DNA of 64,000 nt. Source: Methanobrevibacter sp. UBA412. Its GTDB lineage: Archaea; Methanobacteriota; Methanobacteria; Methanobacteriales; Methanobacteriaceae. The notes under the pieces are model-generated. The model worked only from the letters and a program-made list of their open reading frames with translations, did not search any database and was not told where the DNA came from. Numbering within the stretch: position 1 is the stretch's first letter; each line of letters starts with the position of its first letter. The stretch covers positions 23,107-87,106 of the forward strand of contig DAGJ01000008.1 of the NCBI GenBank assembly GCA_002495685.1. Direction: 5' to 3'. This document shows positions 28,982-37,857 of the stretch, one piece after another. Both the position numbers and the translations under genes were made by a program.

Positions 28982-30064
28982 TTTTTCACCTCAATTTTGT
29001 CACTAAATATTGAATCAAATGTTCTAAAATAAAAAATGATTAAGGATCTCATTTCTTTATTAAATGAAATAGGAAAAAAGTTTTCTTATTTTTTATTTTT
29101 TTTTCCAAGAATCTTTTTTTTATTATAATGAAATATTTTAATTTTGTATTCACAGATATTTTTTTAAATTTTCCAAGTTTGGTGTGAATGAAAATATTTA
29201 TGAGAACATAATTCGCATAGTGCGCTTAACTAATCCATTAATATTTTTTACTTATAAACCTTTGTTTTTAAAAATTAAGTATTAATTGGTGTTATTTTAC
29301 TTAAAACATTTATAATTGGTGAAAACTTAATTAAATTAACTTTTTTAACTATATTTTACTTAAAATTTTTTTTGATTTACTAAATTTTATTGAAAATTTA
29401 TTAGATGCTTTGTGACTCTATTATAGTAAATATCAATTATTTATAAGGTAATGGTTTAAATCTTATTAATTTATCCTTTTTTAATTATATTATAATGATT
29501 TCTCATGTTTTTATAATGAAATATACTAATCTTATCCTTTTTTAATTTGGATTCATTGGTGGGCATTCTATCAAATTAAATTCTTTTATACTTTTGTAAG
29601 TCATTTTAATTTGTTTTTCAATATTAAATTTTTTAATATATTCTAAAGATTATTGTTGGATTGGGGTCTAAAAGAGTGGAAAATTGTTTTTTTTATTAGT
29701 TATTAAGATTTTTAAGCTAAGCAAAATTGTACATGAATAATCATGTTAAATACATTTTTTTAATTATTCCAATTTAAGCTAAATTATTAAATTTAATTAA
29801 TCTTTGTAAAATCTTAATTTTTAATAGTTAGCTCTTTTAAATTAAAATTTAATTAATATTGGTTTTCAATATATCTTAAATGATCTTGTACTATTTTCAA
29901 ATTGTTCCTATCCTTTTTTTAATGATTTTTTATTTCGGATAAAAATTGGAAATAACTTATGTATTGTTCTAAAAAAGTACATTTTCTTAAAGTATAAATT
30001 ATTATACTTTATAGAACAGAATTTATTATTATAAATAAAATAATTTTTAGATGTTGAGGTTATA
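28982..30064. other. Long intergenic region without genes
   Basis: Nearly 1.1 kb of very AT-rich sequence between the secreted protein (minus) and DUF366 (plus). I found no convincing coding frame. It holds a direct repeat TTATCCTTTTTTAATT at 29471-29486 and 29532-29547, a small CGCATAGTGCG hairpin near 29212-29222, an ACATG-AATAAT-CATGT hairpin near 29731, and the dyad at 29965-30018. It probably contains promoters for both flanking genes and may be gene debris. Confidence 0.5.
29965..30018 (+). promoter_or_regulatory. Compound dyad over the DUF366-queD promoter
   Basis: TAAAGTATAA (29988-29997) and TTATACTTTA (30002-30011) form a perfect 10-bp inverted repeat with a four-base centre. TGTTCTA (29965-29971) and TAGAACA (30012-30018) form a second, outer inverted repeat. 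The right arms are contiguous and contain ACTTTATAG, a TATA-like box that would place the start of transcription near 30035-30040, about 27 bases before the ATG. An operator overlapping the promoter is the simplest reading. A structured leader is possible if transcription starts earlier. Confidence 0.45.
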
Positions 30065-30658
30065 ATGGAAATTACAAATAAACATATTGAAAAAAAGTTT
30101 GCATATGATGGAAGTCAAATTAATCCTTCATGGGCTTTTAAAACATTTGGTGTTAAAGGCTCTTCTATTATTACTTGGAGAGGTGCAATGAATATTACAC
30201 CTAATAATATGAAAGATTTTGCTGATGTTGGATTAGAAATTAAAGGAAATGAAATGGTTCATTTTATGAGTGAATTTTTTGATATTCAACCAGCTAATAT
30301 TAGAATGGCTTATATGCGCCAACGATTATTAGTTCTTATATTTAAAGAAGAATTAGCTAAAATGGGTGTTAAATCTACTCGTGATGGTGATGATATTTTT
30401 GTTGATGATGCTAAATTAACTGTTTCTATTGCTAGTGTATCTATTAGTTCAATGAAAATACATTTTGCTTTTAATATTAAGGATGAGGGAACACCAGATG
30501 TTCTTGAAACAATTGGAATTTTTGAACTTAAAAATGAAAATGGTGAATTAGTTTTTAATGAAGATAATTTACTTACTTTTGTAAATAATGTAGTTAATAG
30601 TTTTATTAAAGAGTTACAAACTATTGAATTAGATATTAGTAAAACTGATGTTTTATAA
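30065..30658 (+). CDS. DUF366 family protein
   Basis: 197-residue soluble protein of the DUF366 (COG2029) family, of unknown function. Conserved-looking stretches are GSQINPSWAFKTFGVKGSSIITWRG near the N-terminus and an ANIRMAYMRQRLLVLIFKEEL helix, followed by KLTVSIASVSISSMKIHFAFNI. I see no metal-binding or nucleotide motif. It overlaps the coding track of queD and is followed by queE, so an involvement with preQ0/archaeosine synthesis or another pterin-like pathway is suggested by context only. GAGGTTATA precedes its ATG. Confidence 0.8.
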   Translation: MEITNKHIEKKFAYDGSQINPSWAFKTFGVKGSSIITWRGAMNITPNNMKDFADVGLEIKGNEMVHFMSEFFDIQPANIRMAYMRQRLLVLIFKEELAKMGVKSTRDGDDIFVDDAKLTVSIASVSISSMKIHFAFNIKDEGTPDVLETIGIFELKNENGELVFNEDNLLTFVNNVVNSFIKELQTIELDISKTDVL

Positions 30659-30689
30659 AAATTTTAATTTATTTTATGGAGATGATTTT

Positions 30690-31208
30690 ATGAAGATTTT
30701 AATTAATGGGATTAATGCGAATTTAAGATTCTCATCTGCACATTTAATTCCATGTCATGAAACTTGTGGTTTTATTCATGGACATTCTTATTTTGTGGAT
30801 GTTGAAATTGAAGGGGAAAGAGCTGGTGAATTTCAATTTGTTGTAGATTTTAAAGATGTTAAAAATTCTTTAAGAAGTATTTGTGATAGTTTAGATCATA
30901 GATTATTAGTTCCAGTTTTTAATAAGCATATTAGTTTTAAAGATATACCTGATAATGAGAAGAGTGTTGAAAAACTTCAAAAAGAGAAGAATTTACAGTT
31001 TAAGATAGGTGATAAGGGATATACTATTCCTACTGTGGATTGTGTTTTATTACCTTTACCTACTAGTTCTGCTGAAGATTTAGCTAAATTTTTTGCAGAT
31101 AAGTTAAGTGAAGATCTTAAAGATAAAGGTTATGATAATTTATCTTCTCTTTCTGCATGTGTAAATGAAGGTATTGGTCAAGGAGCTTTATATCAAAAAG
31201 AATTTTAA
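30690..31208 (+). CDS. queD: 6-carboxytetrahydropterin synthase QueD
   Basis: 172-residue enzyme of the 6-pyruvoyl-tetrahydropterin synthase fold. It converts 7,8-dihydroneopterin triphosphate into 6-carboxytetrahydropterin on the route to preQ0 and archaeosine. Zinc-binding histidines are visible in FSSAHLIPCHETCGFIHGHSY, with the catalytic Cys of this motif; CDSLDHRLLVP and a late glutamate follow. A longer frame opens at 30648 inside DUF366, but GGAGATGA (30678-30685) fixes ATG 30690, which gives normal length. Confidence 0.92.
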   Translation: MKILINGINANLRFSSAHLIPCHETCGFIHGHSYFVDVEIEGERAGEFQFVVDFKDVKNSLRSICDSLDHRLLVPVFNKHISFKDIPDNEKSVEKLQKEKNLQFKIGDKGYTIPTVDCVLLPLPTSSAEDLAKFFADKLSEDLKDKGYDNLSSLSACVNEGIGQGALYQKEF

Positions 31209-31334
31209 TTAAATTTATATTTTTATTATAATAACCTTTATTAATTTTAAAAATCTAAGGTTTAATGGTAGTTTAATTTTTATAAAAAAATTAATACTTA
31301 ATTATTATATATTAATACAATTTATGTGATTTAA

Positions 31335-32033
31335 ATGGATGCACCAATTATCGAGATATTTTCAAGCATACAAGGAGAAGGACTCTTAATTGGGGAACGA
31401 CAAATATTTGTACGTTTCGCAGGTTGTAACTTAGACTGCACTTATTGTGACACTAAAAACAGTCAATCTGCTAATGTTGGAACTATAATGTCAGTTAATC
31501 AAGTTTTAGAAAAAATTGAAGAATTAAGTACTCCAGATTTAGGTTCTATATCTTATACTGGAGGAGAACCAATGTTACATGCAGATTTTATATCTGAAAT
31601 CATTAAAAAAACAAAAACAAAATCTTTACTTGAAACAAACGGCACACTACCTAACGAATTAACTAAACTTGAAGATTTAGATTGGGCATCAATGGATATT
31701 AAATTACCTGAACATTTTGATAACACATGGTCTGATAATATTTTAGAAAATGAAATTTCATTTATAAAATTATTAATAGAACAAGATACAAAATTATATT
31801 GTAAGTTAGTTGTACTACCTTCCACAAAAATAAGTACTGTTGAAAAGGTTTTAAAACATATATCAAGTGAAATACCTGAACATATGGAAATACCTTTAAT
31901 AATACAACCTGCAAGCCCCTTAGAATTATGGGAAGGTAACACAGATAAACTATTCCAGTTTTCTGAGGTTGCAGGGAAATATATGAAGGTGTACACTATC
32001 CCGCAAATCCATAAATTTCTAAATATAGAATAG
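31335..32033 (+). CDS. queE: 7-carboxy-7-deazaguanine synthase QueE
   Basis: 232-residue radical SAM enzyme that converts 6-carboxytetrahydropterin into 7-carboxy-7-deazaguanine. The N-terminus IIEIFSSIQGEGLLIGERQ is characteristic. The cluster motif is CNLDCTYC (C-x3-C-x2-C), followed by SYTGGEPMLHADF (glycine-rich SAM contact). It follows queD by about 125 bases, with its own TATA-like region. The next pathway steps (QueC, TGT, ArcS/QueF-L) are not in this window. Confidence 0.94.
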   Translation: MDAPIIEIFSSIQGEGLLIGERQIFVRFAGCNLDCTYCDTKNSQSANVGTIMSVNQVLEKIEELSTPDLGSISYTGGEPMLHADFISEIIKKTKTKSLLETNGTLPNELTKLEDLDWASMDIKLPEHFDNTWSDNILENEISFIKLLIEQDTKLYCKLVVLPSTKISTVEKVLKHISSEIPEHMEIPLIIQPASPLELWEGNTDKLFQFSEVAGKYMKVYTIPQIHKFLNIE

Positions 32034-32123
32034 TTTGAATAAAGAAAAAAGAAAAGAATATTATTTAATTCAATTTTTTTTATTTAAACAAGAACCCAAA
32101 ATTATTAACCCTTGAGGTGTGAA

Positions 32124-33056
32124 ATGATGAAAGATAACAAATCAACTATAAAAAATCCAATGAGTCGTGGAGATTCATTTGAACATAAAAAAGGTGCTGT
32201 AAAAGAAAAAAATAGTAAAGATGGAGATATTATGGCTCTAGCTAAAAAAGATGTAATATCAATCCCTCCAACTATGTCTATTCAAAAAGCATCTGAATTA
32301 ATGATTGCTCATGGATTTAGACGATTACCAATAACTGACCCAGGTTCTGGAAAAATTTTAGGAATAGTTACAGCAATGGATATTTTAGATTTCCTCGGTG
32401 GAGGAAGTAAATTTAATATTATTGAAAAGAAACACAATGATAACTTTTTAGCAGCAATTAATGATCCTATAAGATCAATTATGACATCTGATGTTGTTAC
32501 AATGAGTCATAAAGATTCTGTAACTGAAGCTGTTAAAGTAATGTTAGATCATAAAATAGGTTCCATACCTGTTCTTGATGATGAAGAAAAAATTGTCGGA
32601 ATCATTACTGAAAGAGATTTCGCATTATCTATGGCAGGTCTTTTAACTGATGAAATAGTTCAAGATGTTATGATAACCGATGTGTTAACAACAACACCTG
32701 GAACTCCAATTGAAAGTTCTACTAAAATAATGGTTAGAAACAATTTAAGAAGAATCCCTGTAGTATCAGGTGATAAATTAGTAGGAATTATCACTTCCAC
32801 AGATATTCTAAAATTCTTAGGTGATAAAGAAATGTTTTCAAACATGACTTCTAACAGTGGTTTAGATGTATTAAACATGAAAATCAGTGAAATCATGCAA
32901 CCAAACATATCAATTATTGAACCTTTAACTCGCTTAGGTGATTTATGCGATTTATTCAAAGAAAAGAATATTGGTGGTGCTCCTGTAGTAAAAGATGATA
33001 AATTAGTAGGAATTATCACTGAAAGAGATATTTTAAACACTATATTAAAAGATTAA
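32124..33056 (+). CDS. Four-CBS-domain protein
   Basis: About 310-residue soluble protein. After a hydrophilic N-terminus of roughly 45 residues it contains four CBS motifs. Each ends in a variant of (K)IVGIITERD: GIVTAMDILDFLG, GIITERDFALSM, GIITSTDILKFLG and GIITERDILNTI. CBS pairs bind adenine nucleotides or SAM. The downstream neighbour is a second four-CBS protein. TTG 32112 is in frame, but GAGGTGTGA (32114-32122) favours ATG 32124 or 32127. Function unknown. Confidence 0.88.
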   Translation: MMKDNKSTIKNPMSRGDSFEHKKGAVKEKNSKDGDIMALAKKDVISIPPTMSIQKASELMIAHGFRRLPITDPGSGKILGIVTAMDILDFLGGGSKFNIIEKKHNDNFLAAINDPIRSIMTSDVVTMSHKDSVTEAVKVMLDHKIGSIPVLDDEEKIVGIITERDFALSMAGLLTDEIVQDVMITDVLTTTPGTPIESSTKIMVRNNLRRIPVVSGDKLVGIITSTDILKFLGDKEMFSNMTSNSGLDVLNMKISEIMQPNISIIEPLTRLGDLCDLFKEKNIGGAPVVKDDKLVGIITERDILNTILKD

Positions 33057-33132
33057 ATATAAATATAATTTATAAAAAATTTTTAAATTATAATATAAAC
33101 CTTAAATTTTTATTTAGAAGGAGTAATCTATA

Positions 33133-33954
33133 ATGCAAATTAAAAATTTAATGTCTGAAAATCCAATAACAATTGATAAAAATAAGAATATATGTGATTG
33201 TTTAAGAATCATGTATAAAGATGATTTATCAAGAATTCCTGTAATAAAATCTGTAGAAGGAAATAAAAAAGAACTTGTTGGAATAATTTCAGAAAAAGAT
33301 ATAGCTAATAAATTAGGTTCATCCAAATATGCGGATGTAGCTATTTCTCATTTTCATGTATCCACAGTAATGGTTAAAGATGTTATTACTGTAGATGAAA
33401 ATGCAGATTCAAATGAAGTTGCAAATATTTTACATGAAAATAATATTGGGGCATTACCTGTAATGTCTGATGATGAATTAGTAGGTATTGTAACTAAATC
33501 TGATTTCATTAATCTTTGTAAAGGTAAACCATTTGAAAAAATTTCAGTTAAAGATGCAATGACTCAGGATATAATATCCGTTGCAATTAATGATCGTTTA
33601 GTTCATGCAAGAAGAGTTATAATGGACTCTGGAATTGGTCGTTTACTTGTTAGTGAAGAACATGAACTTGCAGGTATAATTACTAGTAAGGATATTGCTA
33701 AGGCTTATGTTTCATTCAAAAAACATACACCAGAAAAACATCATCAAGCACAACTTAAAAACTTAGTTGTTGAAGATGTAATGAGTACTAATATCCAAAA
33801 AGTTTATGAAAACGATTCTATTTCTGAAGTAGCAGAAAAAATGTTAGAAACTGGATTTAATGGTTACCCTGTTTCTAATGAGGATAATGATGTTGTGGGT
33901 ATTATAACCCAATCTGATTTATTAAAGATACTTATAGACTTAGAATCTCAATAG
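33133..33954 (+). CDS. Four-CBS-domain protein, second copy
   Basis: 273-residue protein made almost entirely of four CBS motifs, ending in VGIISEKDIANKLG, VGIVTKSDFINL, AGIITSKDIAKAY and VGIITQSDLLKIL. It follows another four-CBS gene by 76 bases, with an all-AT palindrome between them (33064-33092). The two differ enough to be old paralogues. GAAGGAGTAATC precedes the ATG. They could act as an energy-charge-sensing pair; partner proteins are not evident. Confidence 0.88.
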   Translation: MQIKNLMSENPITIDKNKNICDCLRIMYKDDLSRIPVIKSVEGNKKELVGIISEKDIANKLGSSKYADVAISHFHVSTVMVKDVITVDENADSNEVANILHENNIGALPVMSDDELVGIVTKSDFINLCKGKPFEKISVKDAMTQDIISVAINDRLVHARRVIMDSGIGRLLVSEEHELAGIITSKDIAKAYVSFKKHTPEKHHQAQLKNLVVEDVMSTNIQKVYENDSISEVAEKMLETGFNGYPVSNEDNDVVGIITQSDLLKILIDLESQ

Positions 33955-33999
33955 ATAAAACACATAAAAATCTATTATAAAAAAATTTTTTCATATAAA

Positions 34000-34018
34000 A
34001 AGGGGAATTTTTCCCCTT
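34000..34018 (+). terminator. Terminator after the CBS gene pair
   Basis: AAGGGGAA (34000-34007) and TTCCCCTT (34011-34018) form an 8-bp perfect stem with a TTT loop. A-rich then T-rich runs follow. It is one of the few G/C blocks in an AT-only gap (33955-34231) and lies 46 bases after the second CBS gene. Confidence 0.6.
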
Positions 34019-34231
34019 AAAAAAATTTTTTTATAAATAAATACAATTTTAAAATACTTTTTTTTAAATACTTTTCTAAGAAAATCTTTTTTCATATTTT
34101 TATACTTAAAAAATCATAAAATTAAGTAAAATAATATAATTCTTAATTTATATAATAATAATTATTATTCACTATATTTTTTCATAAAAAACAATTATAT
34201 AATTAATTTATAAAAAAGGGATTGAAATTTT

Positions 34232-35041
34232 TTGCAAAATAAAGTATCATTTTTAGGACCAAATGGAACTTTTACTCATGAAGCAGCATCATCAATTAGT
34301 GAAAATTTAATCAGTTACTGCAGTATACAATCAGTAATGGAATCAGTTGTTAATGGTGAATGTGATAAGGGAGTAGTTCCAATAGAAAATTCAATTGAAG
34401 GATCAGTTACACTAACCTTAGACTTATTAGTTCATAAATTCAATTTAATGATTGAAAATGAAATCATAATACCAATCAATCATAATCTCTTAGTAAATCC
34501 GGGTACTCAAATTGAAGATATAAGTGATGTTTACTCTCATTCACAAGCATTAGCACAATGTCAACCATTTCTTGAAAAATTAAATGTGAAAAAACATTTC
34601 ACATTATCAACAGCAGCTGCAGCTAAAAAGGTTGAAGGACATAAAAATTATGCAGCTATAGGAACTTTAACCTCAGGAAAATTATATAATTTAAAACCTT
34701 TAGTTTCTAATGTTCAAGATAATGATACAAATCAAACTAGATTCATAATCTTATCAAAAAAAGATCATATTCCAACAGGGCATGATAAAACTTCAATAGT
34801 TTTCTCATTATATGATGATGCAAGTTCAGGGGCTTTGTATAAAGTTTTAAAAATATTTTCTAATAAAAATATTAATTTATCAAAAATCGAATCTCGCCCT
34901 TCAAAAGAAGGATTAGGAAGTTATATTTTCTTCATTGATTTAGAAGGGCATAGAAAAGATAAAAATATTTTTGACATTTTAAATGAAGTAAAAGAAAAAA
35001 CTTCATTCTTTAAAATTTTAGGATCTTATCCTATTTATTAA
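34232..35041 (+). CDS. pheA: Prephenate dehydratase (TTG start)
   Basis: 269-residue enzyme of phenylalanine synthesis. The catalytic domain starts SFLGPNGTFTHEAA, then VPIENSIEGSVTLTLDLL, YSHSQALAQCQ and DNDTNQTRFIIL with the catalytic TRF. An ACT regulatory domain (GALYKVLKIFSNKNINLSKI, then ESRPS) occupies the C-terminus and suggests feedback inhibition by phenylalanine. The start is TTG with GGGATTGA upstream; no better start is in frame. Confidence 0.94.
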   Translation: MQNKVSFLGPNGTFTHEAASSISENLISYCSIQSVMESVVNGECDKGVVPIENSIEGSVTLTLDLLVHKFNLMIENEIIIPINHNLLVNPGTQIEDISDVYSHSQALAQCQPFLEKLNVKKHFTLSTAAAAKKVEGHKNYAAIGTLTSGKLYNLKPLVSNVQDNDTNQTRFIILSKKDHIPTGHDKTSIVFSLYDDASSGALYKVLKIFSNKNINLSKIESRPSKEGLGSYIFFIDLEGHRKDKNIFDILNEVKEKTSFFKILGSYPIY

Positions 35042-35227
35042 AAATCTGTTTTTCACTCTTTTTAGAAAATTTTCTTTAGTTAATTTTATTAAATATAAAG
35101 TACAAATTTATTTAGTATAATGGAAAATTATTTAAAGAAATTTTGTTATGAAAAATAATAAAATTTTATAGTATAAAGATAAATTTTTAAAGCTTATTAT
35201 TAAAAAAAATGGGGAGGGAAAAAGGGC

Positions 35228-35932
35228 ATGAATCAAGATAAAGAAAAATTATTAATGATTTTAAATAATCTTGAACAAGATTATCGTTCTGGTAATATTT
35301 CTCAAGAAAAATATGATTATTTATCTGAACAGTATAATCGTAAACTTGAAGCTATTAATGTTTCAGAAAGAATAAGAACTATGCAAGGTCGACCAAATGA
35401 TGATTCCTCAACCAACTCATTACAAGAATCTATTGATAAAGATAATGAAGAAGATCAAGAATTAATTGAAAAGTTCATTGTTAAAACTAATAAACCTAAG
35501 AAAAAGAGTAAGCCCTTAGGTAATGGTGCTATAATTGCTATTGCTACTTTATGTTTAATTGTGGCTTTTGGAACTGGTATTGGTTTTGGAGTTTTCAATT
35601 TTGATTTTAATGGTAATGCAGTGTCTATGTTTGGACAAGCTTCTATTTCTGATTCTGCTTTCCCTGTGGTGGTTGCAAACACTACCCCGAATACTACTAA
35701 TATAACTAGTACTTCTGATAATTATAATCAAAGTAGTTATATAAGTTCAGATACTAGTGATTCTGATAGTAGTTCATCATCTTCTGATACTACAGATTCT
35801 GGAAGTACTGATGGTTCTAGTGATTCTGGTAGTTCTGGTTCTGGTGGATCTGATAGTGGAGGTTCTGGTTCTGGTGGATCTGATAGTGGAGGTTCTGGTT
35901 CTGGTGGATCTAATTCTAATGATGGTGGTTAA
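35228..35932 (+). CDS. Membrane-anchored Ser/Gly-rich protein
   Basis: 234-residue protein of unknown function. The N-terminal 60 residues form an acidic helical region (YRSGNISQEKYDYLSEQYNR) similar to short SHOCT-like segments. One membrane helix lies at about residues 100-122 (AIIAIATLCLIVAFGTGIGF). The rest is Ser/Thr/Asn- and then Ser/Gly-rich low complexity, ending in a GGSGSGGSDS repeat. The likely topology is N-terminus inside, repeat tail outside in the pseudomurein layer. Strong ribosome site GGGGAGGG. Confidence 0.7.
   Translation: MNQDKEKLLMILNNLEQDYRSGNISQEKYDYLSEQYNRKLEAINVSERIRTMQGRPNDDSSTNSLQESIDKDNEEDQELIEKFIVKTNKPKKKSKPLGNGAIIAIATLCLIVAFGTGIGFGVFNFDFNGNAVSMFGQASISDSAFPVVVANTTPNTTNITSTSDNYNQSSYISSDTSDSDSSSSSSDTTDSGSTDGSSDSGSSGSGGSDSGGSGSGGSDSGGSGSGGSNSNDGG
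35832..35911 (+). repeat. 30-bp perfect tandem repeat in the Ser/Gly tail
   Basis: The unit beginning CTGGTGGATCTGATAGTGGA is present in exact copies at 35841-35870 and 35871-35900, with partial copies on either side. It encodes GGSDSGGSGS. Identical copies at DNA level point to recent slippage or selection for repeat number variation. Confidence 0.85.
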
Positions 35933-36066
35933 CCGAAAATAAATTAAATTCTAAAAATTTTTTTTTAGGATAAAATTTTTTAGGAAAAATCATGGATATG
36001 TGTAATTTAGAAAACGAGGGATTATTTTTTTTTTAATGATTTAAGAAGATTAATGGTGACAATTAT

Positions 36067-36609
36067 ATGAAAAAATATTATTATTTTATAGGGATTTTAG
36101 TAGTGTTACTTGTTATATCTGTATCTGGTTGTATAGGGGATAATTCAAACAATACTAATTCAACTAGGGTTCAATCTTTAACAGAGAATGGTGTAACATT
36201 AGAATTCCCATCTACTTGGATTAAAGCAGATGCTCAGGATAATGCTTCTGTTCTTGCTGTTGCAGATCCAAATTCTAAAGATCAACAAGGGTTCAGTGAT
36301 ACTAATGTTAATGTTGAAAAGAAAGCTGTTTCTTCTTCATTAGAAACTGATTTTAATTCAACTTACACTCAATTATCAAAAAATTCAGATTACCAAATTT
36401 TATCTCAAGGTAATGTTACTGCAGGATCATATAAAGGTTTAGAATCAATTTACACTTCTAATGTTAATGGTACTACAAAGATGCACAAGGCTGTTTGGAT
36501 TGAAAATGGGGATAATGTTTATGTAATTTTATGCAGTGCTCCTCAAAATAAATTTGATTCTCAAGCTCGTATCTTTGATTTTATTATAAGTAATTTTAAG
36601 TTTAGCTAA
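36067..36609 (+). CDS. PsbP-like lipoprotein
   Basis: 180-residue lipoprotein. The signal peptide YYYFIGILVVLLVISVSGC ends in a lipobox-like VSGC at residue 22. The domain that follows (LTENGVTLEFPSTWIKAD, then YTSNVNGTTKMHKAVWIENG) resembles PsbP-related proteins common in Methanobrevibacter and Methanosphaera. It is probably anchored on the outer face of the membrane; function unknown. The 3' end can form AATTTTAAGTT/AACTTTTAAAATT, with the stop codon in the loop. Confidence 0.75.
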   Translation: MKKYYYFIGILVVLLVISVSGCIGDNSNNTNSTRVQSLTENGVTLEFPSTWIKADAQDNASVLAVADPNSKDQQGFSDTNVNVEKKAVSSSLETDFNSTYTQLSKNSDYQILSQGNVTAGSYKGLESIYTSNVNGTTKMHKAVWIENGDNVYVILCSAPQNKFDSQARIFDFIISNFKFS

Positions 36610-36684
36610 AAATAGTGTTAACTTTTAAAATTTTACTTTTTTTTAAATTTTTTTTAATAATGAATTAATGGTGGTTATTTTTTT

Positions 36685-37857
36685 ATGGATATTGTGTTAT
36701 GTGTAACTGGTAGTGTTGCAGCTACTGAATCTATTAAGTTAGCTAGGGAATTTAAACGTCAAGGACATAATGTTAAGTGTTTCATGACTCAGGAAGCTAC
36801 TAAAATTATTCATCCTAATGCGATGGAGTTTGCAAGTCGTGAAGGTGTTGTTTTAGATTTAACTGGTGATATTGAGCATGTTAAGTATGCTCAAGCTGAT
36901 TTGATTCTTGTTGCTCCTGCTACTGCTAATACTATTAGTAAATTTGCTTGTAAGATTGCGGATAATGCTGTTAGTACTTTACTTATCACAGCTTTTGGAC
37001 ATAATACTCCTATTGTATTTGTTCCTTCTATGCATGATTCTATGTATGATGCTGTTTATCCGAATATTCTTAAATTAAAATCTGAAGGAATTAAATTTGT
37101 TAATCCTCGTATGGATGAGGGTAAAGCTAAATTCCCTTCTGTTGAGGATATTGTTTTAGAATCTCTTAGAACTATTAATTTAGATAAATTCAATAAAGGT
37201 GAAGATTCTAATAATATTGCAGGTAAAAAGGTTTTAATCAGTCTTGGTGGTACTTATGAAGCTATTGATCCTATTCGAGGTATAACTAATCGTTCTTCTG
37301 GTAAGATGGGTTTGGAATTAGCTAAACAAGCTTATATTCGTGGTGCTGATTTAAGTCTTTTAATGGCTCATGTTACAGTAAACATTCCTAAAGTTTTTAA
37401 TGTTATTTACACTGAAAGCACTGAACTTATGAATAACACTACTATGAAACTTGTACCAGATTTTGATATTTTCATAGCTACTGCTGCAGTTTCAGATTTT
37501 GCACCTATTAAAGAGGAAAACTTTAAAATCTCTTCTGATTTTGATTTAACTCTTGATTTTAAACCTTTAAATAAGATTATTAAACATATTAAAGAAGTTA
37601 ATCCTAATATCTTTTTAGTTGGTTTTAAAGCTGAGTATAATGTTTCTGAGGAGAAAATGATTGAATGTGCTCATAATCAAATTGATTTTGCAGGTACTGA
37701 TTTAGTTGTTGCAAATGATGTTGGTCGTGAAGGTTGTGAATTTGGTTCTGATAATAATGAAGTTATCCTTGTTAATGATAATATTTTAAAATTTGCATTT
37801 TCATCTAAAAAAGAGTTAAGTATTCTTATCTTCAATGAGATTAATCGTTTAATTTAA
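36685..37857 (+). CDS. coaBC: Bifunctional phosphopantothenoylcysteine decarboxylase / phosphopantothenate-cysteine ligase
   Basis: 390-residue Dfp protein of coenzyme A synthesis. The N-terminal flavoprotein CoaC domain has VTGSVAATESIKLAREF, PNAMEFASREG and the ADLILVAPATANTISKFA flavin site. The C-terminal CoaB ligase begins near residue 180 with VLISLGGTYEAIDPIRG and NRSSGKMG, followed by AAVSDFAP and FKAEYN. Fusion order matches archaeal and bacterial Dfp. Single gene with a weak GGTGGTTA ribosome site. Confidence 0.95.
   Translation: MDIVLCVTGSVAATESIKLAREFKRQGHNVKCFMTQEATKIIHPNAMEFASREGVVLDLTGDIEHVKYAQADLILVAPATANTISKFACKIADNAVSTLLITAFGHNTPIVFVPSMHDSMYDAVYPNILKLKSEGIKFVNPRMDEGKAKFPSVEDIVLESLRTINLDKFNKGEDSNNIAGKKVLISLGGTYEAIDPIRGITNRSSGKMGLELAKQAYIRGADLSLLMAHVTVNIPKVFNVIYTESTELMNNTTMKLVPDFDIFIATAAVSDFAPIKEENFKISSDFDLTLDFKPLNKIIKHIKEVNPNIFLVGFKAEYNVSEEKMIECAHNQIDFAGTDLVVANDVGREGCEFGSDNNEVILVNDNILKFAFSSKKELSILIFNEINRLI

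Noticed and set aside
29007..30064. Hidden or decayed gene in the 1-kb gap before DUF366.
   Set aside because: I could not find in-frame family motifs on either strand. The direct repeat TTATCCTTTTTTAATT is short and could be chance in such A/T-rich sequence.
33133..33954. Possible chimera or assembly duplication of the two four-CBS genes.
   Set aside because: The two proteins differ throughout, including their CBS loops, and have separate ribosome sites. They look like old paralogues.
35757..35942. Ile/Val/Leu-rich frame of 61 codons over the Ser/Gly repeat.
   Set aside because: It is the shifted reading of the GGT/TCT repeat of the gene at 35228-35932. Its hydrophobicity follows from the repeat.
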